Origin: Halomonas eurihalina
GTDB lineage: Bacteria > Pseudomonadota > Gammaproteobacteria > Pseudomonadales > Halomonadaceae
NCBI RefSeq assembly: GCF_008274785.1
Contig: NZ_VTPU01000014.1
Coordinates: 35,788 to 99,787, forward strand
Direction of reading: 5' to 3'
DNA: 64,000 bases
Of this stretch, positions 40,221 through 49,236 are shown piece after piece. Position numbers and translations under genes: made by a program. Position 1 is the stretch's first letter. The number at the start of each line of letters is the position of its first letter. The notes beneath the pieces are model-generated. The model made no database searches, had not been told where the DNA came from, and saw only the letters and a list, made by a program, of their open reading frames with translations.

Positions 40221-41168
40221 ATGGCCGATGGCCGCGACGTACAATGGGTGGAAGTGACCGAGGGCCAGGCTGGCCAGCGGGTCGACAATTTTCTGATAAC
40301 GCGCCTCAAGGGGGCGCCGCGCTCGCTGATCTACCGCATCGTGCGCAAGGGTGAGGTGCGGGTGAACAAGAAGCGCGTCAAGGCCGACTCCCGCCTGGCG
40401 GCCGGCGATGTGGTGCGTATTCCGCCGCTCAAGCTCGCGCCTCGCGAGGCGGTTCGCGAGGTCAGCGACAACCTGCGCAACCTGCTGGCCGGCAGCGTGC
40501 TGCTCGAGGGGCGCGACTGGCTGGTGCTCAACAAGCCGTCCGGTCTTGCTGTGCACGGCGGTAGCGGCGTCAAGATCGGCTTGATCGAGGCGTTGCGCCA
40601 GGTGCGCGAGGATCTGGACTTTCTCGAACTGGTTCATCGCCTGGACCGCGATACCTCAGGGTGCCTGCTGCTGGCCAAGTCACGCTCGGCGCTGGTGACG
40701 CTCAATACCGCGCTCAAGCGTCACGAGATGACCAAGCGCTATCTGGCGCTGGTCGCCGGACGCTGGCCGGCGCGGCGCGACTTCGTCAGCGCCCGCCTGG
40801 ACCGCTTCGATGCCGGCAATGGCGAGCGACGCGTGCGGGTCGATGCCAATGGCAAGGTCGCCCGCACGCGTTTCGCCGTGCGTGAGGCCTTCGCCGGGGC
40901 AACCCTGATGGAGGCAGAGCCGGTTACCGGGCGTACCCACCAGATTCGCGTGCATGCGGCGCATGCTGGGTATCCGCTGCTGGGCGACGACAAATACGGT
41001 TCCCGCGAAGGGCAGCGCCTGGCTGCCCGCTGGGATCTCTCCCGGCTCTTCCTGCATGCGTCCGAGCTGACGTTTCCCGAGCCGACCAGTGGCAAGCCGG
41101 TCAAGATTCGTGCGCCGCTCGGCGAGTCGCTCGATGCGGTACTGGCCAACGCTCGCCGTACGAACTGA
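40221..41168 (+). CDS. rluC: 23S rRNA pseudouridine(955/2504/2580) synthase RluC
   Basis: A 315-residue RluA-family pseudouridine synthase. The S4 RNA-binding domain is at about 15-75 (RVDNFLITRLKGAPRSLIYRIVRKGEVRVNKKR is split over this part). The catalytic motif HRLDRDTSGCLLLAK contains the essential Asp near residue 142. GRTHQIRVHAAHAGYPLLGDDKYG is the second signature. Divergence from rne is the standard gammaproteobacterial arrangement, which favours RluC over RluD. RBS GTGGAG lies upstream. Confidence 0.95.
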   Translation: MADGRDVQWVEVTEGQAGQRVDNFLITRLKGAPRSLIYRIVRKGEVRVNKKRVKADSRLAAGDVVRIPPLKLAPREAVREVSDNLRNLLAGSVLLEGRDWLVLNKPSGLAVHGGSGVKIGLIEALRQVREDLDFLELVHRLDRDTSGCLLLAKSRSALVTLNTALKRHEMTKRYLALVAGRWPARRDFVSARLDRFDAGNGERRVRVDANGKVARTRFAVREAFAGATLMEAEPVTGRTHQIRVHAAHAGYPLLGDDKYGSREGQRLAARWDLSRLFLHASELTFPEPTSGKPVKIRAPLGESLDAVLANARRTN

Positions 41169-41180
41169 CATGGAGACACC

Positions 41181-41831
41181 ATGCGTTATCGACTGATGAT
41201 CTTCGACTGGGATGGCACCCTGATGGACTCCGTGGGTCGGATTGTGGCCAGCATGCAGGCCGCCGGCCGCGACATCGGCTGGGGCGAGCTGCCGGACGAC
41301 CGGGTGCGCGACATCATCGGGCTGGGCCTGCCCGAGGCCATCGCCAAGCTGTGTCCGGGCATTGATGCCGAGCGTACCGAGGCGCTCAAGCAGCGCTATG
41401 CCCATTACTTCGTCGAGGGCGACACGACGCCGATGCCGTTCTATCCCGGCGTAAGCGAGGGGATAGAACGGCTGCGGGCCAACGAGCATGCGCGCCTGGC
41501 GGTGGCTACCGGCAAAAGCCGGCGAGGCCTGGATCGCATCTTTCGCGAGAGCGCGAGCGGCGCTTGGTTTCATGCCAGTCGCACGGCCGACGAGACCCGC
41601 TCCAAGCCGCACCCGCAGATGCTCGAGGAATTGCTTGTTGAACTCGGCGTGGCGGTCGAGGAGGCGGTGATGGTCGGCGACACCGAGTATGACATGGAAA
41701 TGGCCCGTGCCCTGGGCATGGACCGCATCGCGGTCACCTACGGGGTTCATGAGCCCGAGCGCCTCGCCGCCAGCCGGCCGACCTTCACTGCCGGGAATTT
41801 TCCCGAGCTGATCGACTGGCTGCATGGCTGA
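41181..41831 (+). CDS. HAD-family phosphatase (Gph-like)
   Basis: A 216-residue HAD hydrolase. The nucleophile and acid/base aspartates are in FDWDGTLMDS (D9, D11). Motif II is VATGKS, the lysine is in SKPHP and motif IV is VGDTEYDMEMA. A helical cap lies at about 20-90. It resembles phosphoglycolate/pyrophosphatase-like members found between rluC and sppA in Pseudomonas. The true substrate is unknown. It follows rluC by 12 nt and probably shares its transcript. Confidence 0.92.
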   Translation: MRYRLMIFDWDGTLMDSVGRIVASMQAAGRDIGWGELPDDRVRDIIGLGLPEAIAKLCPGIDAERTEALKQRYAHYFVEGDTTPMPFYPGVSEGIERLRANEHARLAVATGKSRRGLDRIFRESASGAWFHASRTADETRSKPHPQMLEELLVELGVAVEEAVMVGDTEYDMEMARALGMDRIAVTYGVHEPERLAASRPTFTAGNFPELIDWLHG

Positions 41832-41867
41832 GCAAGTTTGAGCAAGCGTCTGGGAGACGAGGTCACG

Positions 41868-42953
41868 ATGAGCGACAACAGCGACGACTGGACCAAGGGG
41901 CCGGAGCTTTCGGCGGAAGAGGCGCGCCGGCGCCGGGAGGCTCGGGCCCAAGACGAGCCCGAGGCCGGAGAGGCCGATGGCGAGGATGCCGAGACGCTGC
42001 GCGAGCGCCGTCGTCTTGCCGAGCAGGCCATGCTCGATCGCTGGATTGGCGGAGTGCTCGTCGAACAGCGTCGTTCACGGCGCTGGAAGCTGTTCTTTCG
42101 CTTCGTCTTCGCGCTGTTGATCCTGGCCTTTCTGGCGCTGTCATTCTATGGCCTTTTTGCCGCTCAGGGGCCGGTGGAGGCCAGGGGGCCGCATCTTGGC
42201 GTGGTTGAGGTGGAGGGCGTGATCGATCGCGAGTCGCCGGCGAACGCCTCGCGCGTCATCAAGGGCATCGAGCGTGCCTGGGAGGCGCCGGGCGCAAAAG
42301 CGGTGGTGCTGCATATCGATAGTCCGGGCGGCAGCCCGGTGCAGTCGCAGCGCATCTATGACGAAGTGATGCGGCTGCGCGAGAGCGGCGACAAGCCGAT
42401 CATTGCGGTCGTCGAGGACATCGGTGCCAGCGGCGCCTACTATATCGCCGCGGCAGCGGACGAGATCGTCGCCGCGCCGGCCAGTCTGGTGGGGTCCATC
42501 GGGGTGATCCACGCCGGCTTCGGCTTCGAGCAAGCCATCCAGCGGCTGGGCATCGAGCGCCGGGTGTTCACGGCCGGCGAGAACAAGGACTTCCTTGATC
42601 CCTTCGCGGATGTCGAGCCATCCCAGCGGCGCTTCTGGCAGGAAGTGCTGGCCACCACGCACCGGCAGTTCATCGATGACGTCAAGGCCGGCCGCGGCGA
42701 TCGCCTGGCCGATGACGAGCGCCTGTTCAGCGGGCTGATCTGGACCGGCGAGCAGGCGCTCGATCTCGGTCTGGTGGACCGGCTGGGCAACCTGGATGGT
42801 GAGGCGCGACGCCTGCTGGAAGAGCCGCGCCGACACGATTATACCCCGCAGCTTGACCCCTTCGAGCGGCTATCGCGGCGCTTCGGTAGCGTCATGGCCT
42901 CAGTGCTCGGGTTATCGAACGCCGAGACGCCGGTGCGCTACCAGCTGCGCTAG
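41868..42953 (+). CDS. sppA: S49-family signal peptide peptidase SppA
   Basis: A 361-residue membrane-anchored serine peptidase that degrades cleaved signal peptides. The cytoplasmic N-terminus is charged, one transmembrane segment spans about 76-96, and the protease domain faces the periplasm. The catalytic dyad is likely S188 (DIGASGAYYIA) and K240 (AGENKDFLDPF). This is the short single-domain type, not the duplicated 67-kDa E. coli enzyme. I chose ATG 41868 over a TTG 30 nt earlier because GAGG precedes it. Confidence 0.92.
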   Translation: MSDNSDDWTKGPELSAEEARRRREARAQDEPEAGEADGEDAETLRERRRLAEQAMLDRWIGGVLVEQRRSRRWKLFFRFVFALLILAFLALSFYGLFAAQGPVEARGPHLGVVEVEGVIDRESPANASRVIKGIERAWEAPGAKAVVLHIDSPGGSPVQSQRIYDEVMRLRESGDKPIIAVVEDIGASGAYYIAAAADEIVAAPASLVGSIGVIHAGFGFEQAIQRLGIERRVFTAGENKDFLDPFADVEPSQRRFWQEVLATTHRQFIDDVKAGRGDRLADDERLFSGLIWTGEQALDLGLVDRLGNLDGEARRLLEEPRRHDYTPQLDPFERLSRRFGSVMASVLGLSNAETPVRYQLR

Positions 42954-42990
42954 TCACAGGACTCAAGCTTCTAGGTAGTGAGTTGCCAGT

Positions 42991-43065
42991 CGAGCCACGA
43001 GCTTCGAGATGCGAGCAACTCCTTGGCAGTATTCGGCCTTGGGGTAGGCTTTTGCTCGTAGCTCG
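42991..43065. repeat. Degenerate heptamer repeat between sppA and maf
   Basis: CGAGCCACGAGCTTCGAG (42991-43008) and the inverted GCTCGTAGCTCG (43054-43065) are built from the same 7-nt words as the repeats at 17327, 19734 and 59786. The stretch ends at the maf stop codon in this convergent junction. Confidence 0.65.
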
Positions 43066-43647
43066 TTAGCCCAGCGGATCAAGCCCGGCGTCGCGGAGCA
43101 TGGTGCAGAGGCGGATGAGCGGGAGGCCGATCAGGGTGTTGGGGTCGTCGCCTTCCAGGCGCTCGAACAGCGTGATGCCGAGGCCTTCCATGCGGAAGCT
43201 GCCGGCGCTGTCCAGAGGGCGCTCCCGCTCGACGTAGCGGGCGATCTCGTTCTGCGTCAGGCGGCGGAAGATGACGTCGTAGCCTTCGTGGCATACCCGA
43301 TGACTGCCGTGGCGGGTATCGATCAGCGCCAGGCCGGTCAAGAAACGTACGCGGTGTCCGGAGAAGGCGGCCAGTTGCTGGCGTGCCGCGGCTTCGTCGG
43401 CGGGCTTGCCGAGCGCGCGGCCGTCGAATACAGCGACCTGGTCGGAGCCGATGATCAGGTGGTCCGGCCAGTCTGCCGCCAGCCGCTCCGCCTTGGATAG
43501 CGACAAGCGGTGCACCAGGGATTGTGGTGACTCGCCGTCGCGCGGTGTCTCGTCGATGTCCGGGCTCGCCCAGGCATAAGGGATATCCAGGCGATCGAGC
43601 AGTTGGCGGCGGAAGCGTGAGCCGGATGCGAGGACCAGTCGTGACAT
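43066..43647 (-). CDS. Maf-family nucleotide pyrophosphatase (YceF-like)
   Basis: A 193-residue Maf protein. Maf pyrophosphatases hydrolyse modified or canonical nucleoside triphosphates; the YceF group prefers 7-methyl-GTP. The N-terminus LVLASGSRFRRQLL and the IIGSDQVAVF motif are typical. SAGSFRMEG and LEGDDPNTLIGLPL complete the family pattern. Position beside yceD-rpmF-plsX matches E. coli yceF, which supports the YceF subgroup. The ATG at 43647 begins at the conserved N-terminus. Confidence 0.93.
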   Translation of the reverse strand: MSRLVLASGSRFRRQLLDRLDIPYAWASPDIDETPRDGESPQSLVHRLSLSKAERLAADWPDHLIIGSDQVAVFDGRALGKPADEAAARQQLAAFSGHRVRFLTGLALIDTRHGSHRVCHEGYDVIFRRLTQNEIARYVERERPLDSAGSFRMEGLGITLFERLEGDDPNTLIGLPLIRLCTMLRDAGLDPLG

Positions 43648-43720
43648 GAGGTCTCCAGGCGAAATGAGGCGGGATGACGATGGCATTTGCCGGGCATTGT
43701 AACCCGAGACGATGGCGGCT

Positions 43721-43749
43721 TTGACAGGCGCTGGGGGAGTGCCTATCAT
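43721..43749 (+). promoter_or_regulatory. yceD-rpmF promoter, nearly leaderless
   Basis: An exact TTGACA (43721-43726) and TATCAT (43744-43749) are spaced by 17 nt. The yceD ATG is at 43759, only 9 nt after the -10 box, so the mRNA would begin at most a few nucleotides before the start codon. Confidence 0.75.
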
Positions 43750-43758
43750 TGCGCGCCT

Positions 43759-44286
43759 ATGTTGACCTCACGACTTCCGAGCCGGGTCGAGCCTTACAAG
43801 CTCGCCGCCCACGGCGAACACCTCGAAGGCCTTGTCTCGCTGGCCGATATGCCTCGGCTTGCCGAGGCGGTCGGCGAGCAGCATGGGGATGCTCAAGTAT
43901 GGCTGCACTTCACCATCGACGCCCAGGGGCGGCGGGGGATTGAAGGCCATCTCGAGGCCGAGTTGCAGTTGCCGTGCCGACGCTGTTTGTCGCCCATGGC
44001 GAGAGAGGTCGAGAGCGACTTCCTGCTGGGACTGGTGACCAGCGATGCCCTGGCGGCGGATCTGCCGAGTACCCATGAACCGGTGCTGGTGGAAAACGAA
44101 CAGCTGAACCTGCTGGCGGTGGTGGAGGATGAATTGATCCTCAGCCTGCCCCAGGTGGTTTACCACGACGAGGCCGATTGCCAGGTCTCGCGCGACCAGC
44201 TGAGCAGCGGGGCGGGTGCCGTCGGTTCGGACACGCCCTCGAAGAGTCCCTTCGACGTGCTCAAGCACCTCAAGGGCAAACACTGA
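43759..44286 (+). CDS. yceD: YceD/DUF177 family protein
   Basis: A 175-residue DUF177 protein. Homologues are linked to 23S rRNA accumulation, and the gene regularly precedes rpmF. A CRRC pair (LPCRRCLSPM) and a later cysteine in DEADCQVSRDQL resemble the family's cysteines. VVEDELILSLP is the best conserved block. The ATG at 43759 gives MLTSRLPSRVEPYKLA, which lines up with the Pseudomonas N-terminus, so the start is credible although a promoter -10 box lies only 9 nt upstream and no Shine-Dalgarno is possible. Confidence 0.9.
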   Translation: MLTSRLPSRVEPYKLAAHGEHLEGLVSLADMPRLAEAVGEQHGDAQVWLHFTIDAQGRRGIEGHLEAELQLPCRRCLSPMAREVESDFLLGLVTSDALAADLPSTHEPVLVENEQLNLLAVVEDELILSLPQVVYHDEADCQVSRDQLSSGAGAVGSDTPSKSPFDVLKHLKGKH

Positions 44287-44318
44287 TATTTCATCGATTC
44301 ACTCTGGAGTGATATCTC

Positions 44319-44489
44319 ATGGCAGTTCAAAAGGACCGCAAGACCCGTTCCAAGCGCGGCATGCGTCGCAGCCACGATGCCCTGACCGGCAAGGCGCTGT
44401 CTCAGGACCAGGAAACCGGTACCACTCATCTGCGTCACCACGTGGCCCCGGATGGTTACTATCGTGGTCGTAAGGTCGTCGACGCCTGA
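44319..44489 (+). CDS. rpmF: Large ribosomal subunit protein bL32
   Basis: A 56-residue ribosomal protein. The sequence begins [21 protein letters not shown] and ends with [10 protein letters not shown], matching E. coli L32 (57 residues) closely. It lacks the four zinc cysteines of some L32 variants, as in other gammaproteobacteria. TGGAGTGA upstream supplies the ribosome-binding site. It follows yceD by 32 nt and precedes plsX by 38 nt, the conserved order joining ribosome and lipid synthesis. Confidence 0.97.
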   Translation: MAVQKDRKTRSKRGMRRSHDALTGKALSQDQETGTTHLRHHVAPDGYYRGRKVVDA

Positions 44490-44527
44490 AGACGGCGACT
44501 CTTACGCCATGACGCCTGATCGTTGAG

Positions 44528-45652
44528 ATGCGGATTGCCGTTGACGCCATGGGTGGGGACCTGGGTCCCCGCGCCGCCGTGGCGGGTGCCGCTAGTGCCG
44601 TCATGGCCGACCCCGGTCTCGATATCCAGCTTTTCGGTCCCGCCCGACACCTGGATGACGAGATCTCCCGGCTGCCGCGGCCCTTCGCCGCGGCATCGTC
44701 GCGTTTATGCGTCGTGGATGCGCCTGATGTCATCAGTCAGGACCAGCGGCCCGCCGAGGTGCTGCGCGGCAATGCCGCCACCAGCATGTCGGGCATGTTG
44801 GCGTGTTTGGCGAAAGGCGAAGCCGATGCCGGCGTCAGTGCCGGTAATACCGGGGCGTTGATGGCCTTGGCGCGGCGTGCGCTCGGCATGGTGGCCGGCC
44901 TGTCGCGTCCGGCGATCAGCACTGCGATACCGACGCGCCGCGAAGGACGCTGCTATTTGCTCGATCTCGGCGCCAATGTCGATGTCGAGGCCGAGCGGCT
45001 CAGGGACTTCGCCCTGATGGGCGATGTCATGGCGCGTCGCATCGACGATCTGGCGCATCCTCGGGTGGGCCTGCTCAATGTCGGCGTCGAGGGCACCAAG
45101 GGCACGGCCAGTGTCCAGCGTGCCGATGAGCTGCTCCGGTGCGAGACAGGGCTGCATTACCTTGGGTTTGTCGAAGGCGATGCTATCTTCTCCGGCGAGG
45201 TTGACGTGGTGGTGTGCGACGGTTTCGTCGGCAACGCCGTGCTCAAGGCTAGCGAGGGGCTGGCACGTATGCTGGTGCGCCGGGTTCAGGCGACCTTCGA
45301 GGCCCATTGGTCCAGCCGGCTGGTGGGCTGGCTGGCGCGGCCCGCCCTGGCGAGGCTGCGCGGTGAGCTCGACCCCGTGCGCTACAACGGCGCCAGCCTG
45401 CTGGGTCTCGACGGTATCGTCGTCAAGAGTCATGGTGGGGCCGATGCCGCCGGCTTCCATTACGCTGTGGCGCGCGCGGCCCGGGAAGTGGCTCACGACC
45501 TGCCGGGTTGCCTGGCCGCCGAGCTTGGCCAACGCCGGTCCGCTGGCGCCTCGGCCGTCGATGACGGTCGAGACGCTAGCGGATCCAGGACACTCGCCGG
45601 CACCGTCACGGATGTGGTGGATGGCGAGACAAGTCAACAAGAGCAAAGGTGA
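44528..45652 (+). CDS. plsX: Phosphate acyltransferase PlsX
   Basis: A 374-residue peripheral membrane enzyme that makes acyl-phosphate from acyl-ACP for phospholipid synthesis. The N-terminus [12 protein letters not shown], the [10 protein letters not shown] motif and [16 protein letters not shown] are family signatures. The last 35 or so residues, after LGQRRSAGA, are polar and look like a non-conserved tail. The stop overlaps the region of the fabD start. Confidence 0.95.
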   Translation: MRIAVDAMGGDLGPRAAVAGAASAVMADPGLDIQLFGPARHLDDEISRLPRPFAAASSRLCVVDAPDVISQDQRPAEVLRGNAATSMSGMLACLAKGEADAGVSAGNTGALMALARRALGMVAGLSRPAISTAIPTRREGRCYLLDLGANVDVEAERLRDFALMGDVMARRIDDLAHPRVGLLNVGVEGTKGTASVQRADELLRCETGLHYLGFVEGDAIFSGEVDVVVCDGFVGNAVLKASEGLARMLVRRVQATFEAHWSSRLVGWLARPALARLRGELDPVRYNGASLLGLDGIVVKSHGGADAAGFHYAVARAAREVAHDLPGCLAAELGQRRSAGASAVDDGRDASGSRTLAGTVTDVVDGETSQQEQR

Positions 45653-45657
45653 TCGAC

Positions 45658-46629
45658 ATGACTCAACCCCTTGCCCTCATCTTTCCTGGGCAGGGCTCCC
45701 AGCAGATCGGCATGCTGCGTGAGCTGGCGGAACGCTACAGCGTGGTAGGGACCACCTTCGAAGAGGCGTCTGCTGCGCTGGGCTATGATCTCTGGCAGGT
45801 GGTTCAGGAAGGGCCTGCCGAGGCGCTCAACGCCACTGCCTGCACCCAGCCGGCACTGCTGACCGCCAGCGTGTCGATATGGCGGGTTTGGCAGGAGTTG
45901 GAGGGGCCGCGCCCTGTGGCCATGGCCGGGCATAGCCTGGGGGAATACAGCGCCATGGTGTGCGCCGGCGCGTTGCCCTTTGCCGAAGGAGTCCGCCTGG
46001 TCAAGCTGCGCGGCGAGGCGATGCAGGAGGCCGTGCCCATGGGCGAGGGTGCCATGGCTGCTGTGCTCGGTCTCGATGACGATACGATCGAAGCTGCCTG
46101 TGCCAAGGCGGCCGAGGGCGACGTCGTGGCGGCGGTCAACTACAATGCGCCGGGACAGGTGGTCATCGCCGGCAGCAAGGCAGCCGTCGATCGGGCCATC
46201 TCGGCTTGTCAGGAGGCTGGAGCCAAGCGTGTCATGCCGTTGCCGGTGTCGGTGCCTTCGCACTGTGACCTGATGCGTCCGGCGGCCGACCGGTTGGCCG
46301 AGGCAATGACATCGATCAAGTTGCGTGCACCGCGTTACACGGTGATCCAGAATGTTGATGCCGAGGCGCATGCCGATGTCGAGACGTTGCGCACTCGCCT
46401 GATCGAGCAGCTCTATCAGCCGGTGCGCTGGACCTCCTGCGTCGAGGCCCTGTCGGGGCTGGGCGCCGAGGTGTTCATCGAGTGTGGGCCTGGCAAGGTG
46501 CTAACCGGCCTCAACAAGCGAATCGCCCGGGGTAGCCGAGGCCTGTCCGTCAACGATCCGGATAGCCTCACCGCTGCCCTGGAGCTGGCCCGCGAGGCAG
46601 CGGGTCAGTCGCCGTCGGCCAATGGCTGA
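45658..46629 (+). CDS. fabD: Malonyl-CoA:ACP transacylase FabD
   Basis: A 323-residue cytoplasmic acyltransferase that loads malonate onto ACP. GQGSQQIGML is the oxyanion-hole loop and the nucleophile is S93 in GHSLGEYSAM; the catalytic His lies in PVSVPSHCDLM. I chose ATG 45658 with AAAGG upstream; a GTG 9 nt earlier also exists and would overlap plsX. fabG follows after about 30 nt. Confidence 0.95.
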   Translation: MTQPLALIFPGQGSQQIGMLRELAERYSVVGTTFEEASAALGYDLWQVVQEGPAEALNATACTQPALLTASVSIWRVWQELEGPRPVAMAGHSLGEYSAMVCAGALPFAEGVRLVKLRGEAMQEAVPMGEGAMAAVLGLDDDTIEAACAKAAEGDVVAAVNYNAPGQVVIAGSKAAVDRAISACQEAGAKRVMPLPVSVPSHCDLMRPAADRLAEAMTSIKLRAPRYTVIQNVDAEAHADVETLRTRLIEQLYQPVRWTSCVEALSGLGAEVFIECGPGKVLTGLNKRIARGSRGLSVNDPDSLTAALELAREAAGQSPSANG

Positions 46630-46660
46630 CTCCCTCTCCCGGACGAGAATGGAAGAGAGC

Positions 46661-47404
46661 ATGACAACCGAGCGTAGAGTCGCCCTGATCACCGGGGCCA
46701 GTCGTGGCATCGGCCGCGCCATTGCCCACGAGCTGGGACGCCAGGGGCGCATCGTGATCGGCACCGCCACCAGCGATGCCGGTGCCGAGCGTATCGACGC
46801 CGACCTCAAGGAGCAGGGCATCGAGGGTGCCGGGCGTCGGCTGGATGTGACCGACCAGCAGAGCGTGGATGCCCTGATCAAGTCCATCGGCGAAGAATTC
46901 GGTGCGCCGACCATCCTGGTCAACAATGCCGGGATCACTCGCGACAATCTGCTGATGCGCATGAAGGAAGACGACTGGGATGCGGTCCTGGACGCCAACC
47001 TGAAGTCGGTATATCGCGTCAGCAAGGCTTGCCTGCGCGGCATGACCCGGGCGCGTTTCGGGCGCATCGTTTCCATCAGCTCGGTGGTCGCCACCATGGG
47101 TAACCTGGGGCAGGTCAACTATGCGGCGGCCAAGGCCGGCATGGAGGGCTTCACCCGAGCGCTGGCGCGGGAAGTGGCGGCGCGTGACATCACGGTCAAC
47201 GCCGTCGCACCGGGGTTCATCGCCACCGACATGACCGAGTCGCTGCCCGAGGCCCAGCAGCAAGCGCTGCTCGGCCAGATTCCGCTGTCGCGGCTCGGTC
47301 GTCCCGAGGAAATCGCCGCCGCCGTGGGCTTTCTGACCGGCGACACGGCAAGCTATATCACTGGCGAAACCCTGCACGTCAATGGCGGCATGAACATGCG
47401 TTGA
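46661..47404 (+). CDS. fabG: 3-oxoacyl-ACP reductase FabG
   Basis: A 247-residue short-chain dehydrogenase that reduces 3-oxoacyl-ACP with NADPH. The cofactor loop is TGASRGIG (11-18), NNAG is at 88-91, and the catalytic triad is S141, Y154 and K158 (YAAAK). The C-terminus YITGETLHVNGGMNM is typical of FabG. ATG 46661 has GGAAGAGAG upstream; earlier in-frame starts overlap fabD. Confidence 0.96.
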   Translation: MTTERRVALITGASRGIGRAIAHELGRQGRIVIGTATSDAGAERIDADLKEQGIEGAGRRLDVTDQQSVDALIKSIGEEFGAPTILVNNAGITRDNLLMRMKEDDWDAVLDANLKSVYRVSKACLRGMTRARFGRIVSISSVVATMGNLGQVNYAAAKAGMEGFTRALAREVAARDITVNAVAPGFIATDMTESLPEAQQQALLGQIPLSRLGRPEEIAAAVGFLTGDTASYITGETLHVNGGMNMR

Positions 47405-47528
47405 TGCCGCGGCATGTGGCGGTTGCGTCGACCCAGAGCGGTCTATAAACTACCCCGCAGCTTATGCTTGCGGATTTGAACCGGCTGGTTATCAGAACGG
47501 CTAACTTGAACGACTGGAGTACGTCATA

Positions 47529-47762
47529 ATGAGCACCATCGAAGAGCGCGTGAAGAAGGTTGTGGCCGAGCGCCTGAACGTCAAGGAAGAGGACATCCAG
47601 AGCTCATCTTCCTTCACCGAGGACCTCGGCGCCGATTCCCTGGATACCGTCGAGCTGGTGATGGCGCTCGAGGAGGAATTCGATACCGAAATTCCCGACG
47701 AGGAAGCCGAGAAGATCACCACCGTTCAGGAAGCCGTCGACTACGTTAACGCCAACCAGTAA
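47529..47762 (+). CDS. acpP: Acyl carrier protein
   Basis: A 77-residue acidic carrier protein of fatty acid synthesis. Phosphopantetheine attaches to S37 in the [11 protein letters not shown] motif. It closely matches E. coli AcpP. GGAGT precedes the ATG. The 124-nt gap from fabG holds a weak promoter-like pair (TTGCGT 47423, TATAAA 47444, spacing 15). Two hairpins follow the gene. Confidence 0.97.
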   Translation: MSTIEERVKKVVAERLNVKEEDIQSSSSFTEDLGADSLDTVELVMALEEEFDTEIPDEEAEKITTVQEAVDYVNANQ

Positions 47763-47793
47763 GGGCGCGGTCGACCCCGCTTGCTGAAAGGTC

Positions 47794-47840
47794 CGGGCAA
47801 TGCCCGGAGAGAGCCGTCCTGCGATGCAGGGCGGCTCTTG
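47794..47840 (+). terminator. Double hairpin terminator after acpP
   Basis: A 6-bp stem (47794-47799 with 47803-47808) is followed by a 13-bp stem with one T-G pair (47811-47823 with 47827-47839). The second ends in TTGTGTTA. Because AcpP is needed in large amounts, this may be a partial terminator that lowers fabF expression. Confidence 0.6.
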
Positions 47841-47932
47841 TGTTATGGAGCCATGTGAAGGTTGCATCGCTCGCGAATTGCCATGCTCTTTGCACGAGGC
47901 CCAGGATGGCGTACAGCGTGCAATGAGTCGGG

Positions 47933-47938
47933 TATAAT
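47933..47938 (+). promoter_or_regulatory. Candidate fabF -10 box
   Basis: An exact TATAAT lies 59 nt before the fabF ATG, after the acpP terminator. No good -35 sequence is found 16-18 nt upstream, so strength is uncertain. Confidence 0.4.
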
Positions 47939-47997
47939 GCCTGGCAATGAACGCCCCTCGTGGGCTGCACTATGTTGAGATGTCTGGAGGAAAGCTG

Positions 47998-49236
47998 ATG
48001 GCTCGCAGAAGGGTTGTGGTGACCGGGCTTGGCTTGGTCACGCCTGTGGGAAACACCGTCGATGAGAGCTGGCGGAACATTGTGGCCGGCAAGAGCGGTA
48101 TCGCCCCGATCGAACACTTCGATGCCAGCGGCTTCAATACGCGTTTCGGTGGCTCGGTGAAAAACTTCGACATCAGCCCCTACCTCAATCCCAAGGATGC
48201 CAGGAAGATGGACCTGTTCATCCAGTACGGGGTGGCGGCCGGTGGCCAGGCGATCGAGGATGCCGGGCTGGAGTGTGACGAGAGCAACGCTCACCGGATC
48301 GGAGTGGCCATCGGCTCCGGTATCGGCGGTCTGCCGATGATCGAGCATAACCACAATGCCCTGCAGAAGGGCGGGGCACGACGCATTTCTCCGTTTTTCG
48401 TGCCGGGCTCGATCATCAACATGATCTCCGGCAACCTGGCGATCCAGCATGGCTTCCGTGGCCCCAATATCGCCATCACCACCGCTTGTACTACCGGCAC
48501 TCACAATATCGGCTACAGTGCTCGGACCATTGCCTATGGCGATGCCGACGTGATGGTCTGCGGTGGCGCCGAGATGGCCACCACGCCTCTGGGGCTGGGC
48601 GGTTTCTCCGCGGCACGAGCGCTTTCCACCCGCAATGACGATCCCGAAGCGGCGAGCCGCCCCTGGGATCGCGACCGGGACGGCTTCGTGCTTTCCGACG
48701 GTGCCGGCGTCATGGTGCTGGAGGAGTACGAGCATGCCGTCGCCCGGGGCGCGACCATCTACGCCGAGCTTACCGGCTTCGGCATGAGCGACGATGCCCA
48801 CCACATGACCGCGCCTCCCGAAGACGGCAGCGGCGCGGCGATGTCGATGAGCAATGCCATTCGCGACGCCGGCATCGATCCAGCGGACGTTGACTATATC
48901 AACGCCCATGGCACCTCGACTCAGGCGGGAGACCTGGCCGAGAGTCGTGCCGTTGAGCAGGTGCTGGGGGAAGCGTCCCGCGAGGTGGCTGTCAGCTCGA
49001 CCAAGTCGATGATCGGTCACCTGCTCGGTGCCGCCGGTGCCGTTGAGGCGGTATTCAGCGTGCTGGCGATCCGTGACCAGGTAGCGCCGCCGACCATCAA
49101 CCTGGAGAACCTCCAGGACGGGTGCAAACTGGATTACGTGCCCCATACCGCCCGCGAAATGAAGATCGACGTGAGCTTGTCGAACTCCTTCGGCTTCGGC
49201 GGTACCAACGGCACCCTGGTCTTCTCGAAGGTGTGA
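47998..49236 (+). CDS. fabF: 3-oxoacyl-ACP synthase II FabF
   Basis: A 412-residue condensing enzyme that elongates acyl-ACP with malonyl-ACP. The catalytic Cys-His-His set is C164 ([12 protein letters not shown]), the His of [11 protein letters not shown] and the His of [15 protein letters not shown] lies 7 nt before the chosen ATG. The N-terminus [16 protein letters not shown] is standard. The stop overlaps a GTG start of pabC. Confidence 0.96.
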   Translation: MARRRVVVTGLGLVTPVGNTVDESWRNIVAGKSGIAPIEHFDASGFNTRFGGSVKNFDISPYLNPKDARKMDLFIQYGVAAGGQAIEDAGLECDESNAHRIGVAIGSGIGGLPMIEHNHNALQKGGARRISPFFVPGSIINMISGNLAIQHGFRGPNIAITTACTTGTHNIGYSARTIAYGDADVMVCGGAEMATTPLGLGGFSAARALSTRNDDPEAASRPWDRDRDGFVLSDGAGVMVLEEYEHAVARGATIYAELTGFGMSDDAHHMTAPPEDGSGAAMSMSNAIRDAGIDPADVDYINAHGTSTQAGDLAESRAVEQVLGEASREVAVSSTKSMIGHLLGAAGAVEAVFSVLAIRDQVAPPTINLENLQDGCKLDYVPHTAREMKIDVSLSNSFGFGGTNGTLVFSKV

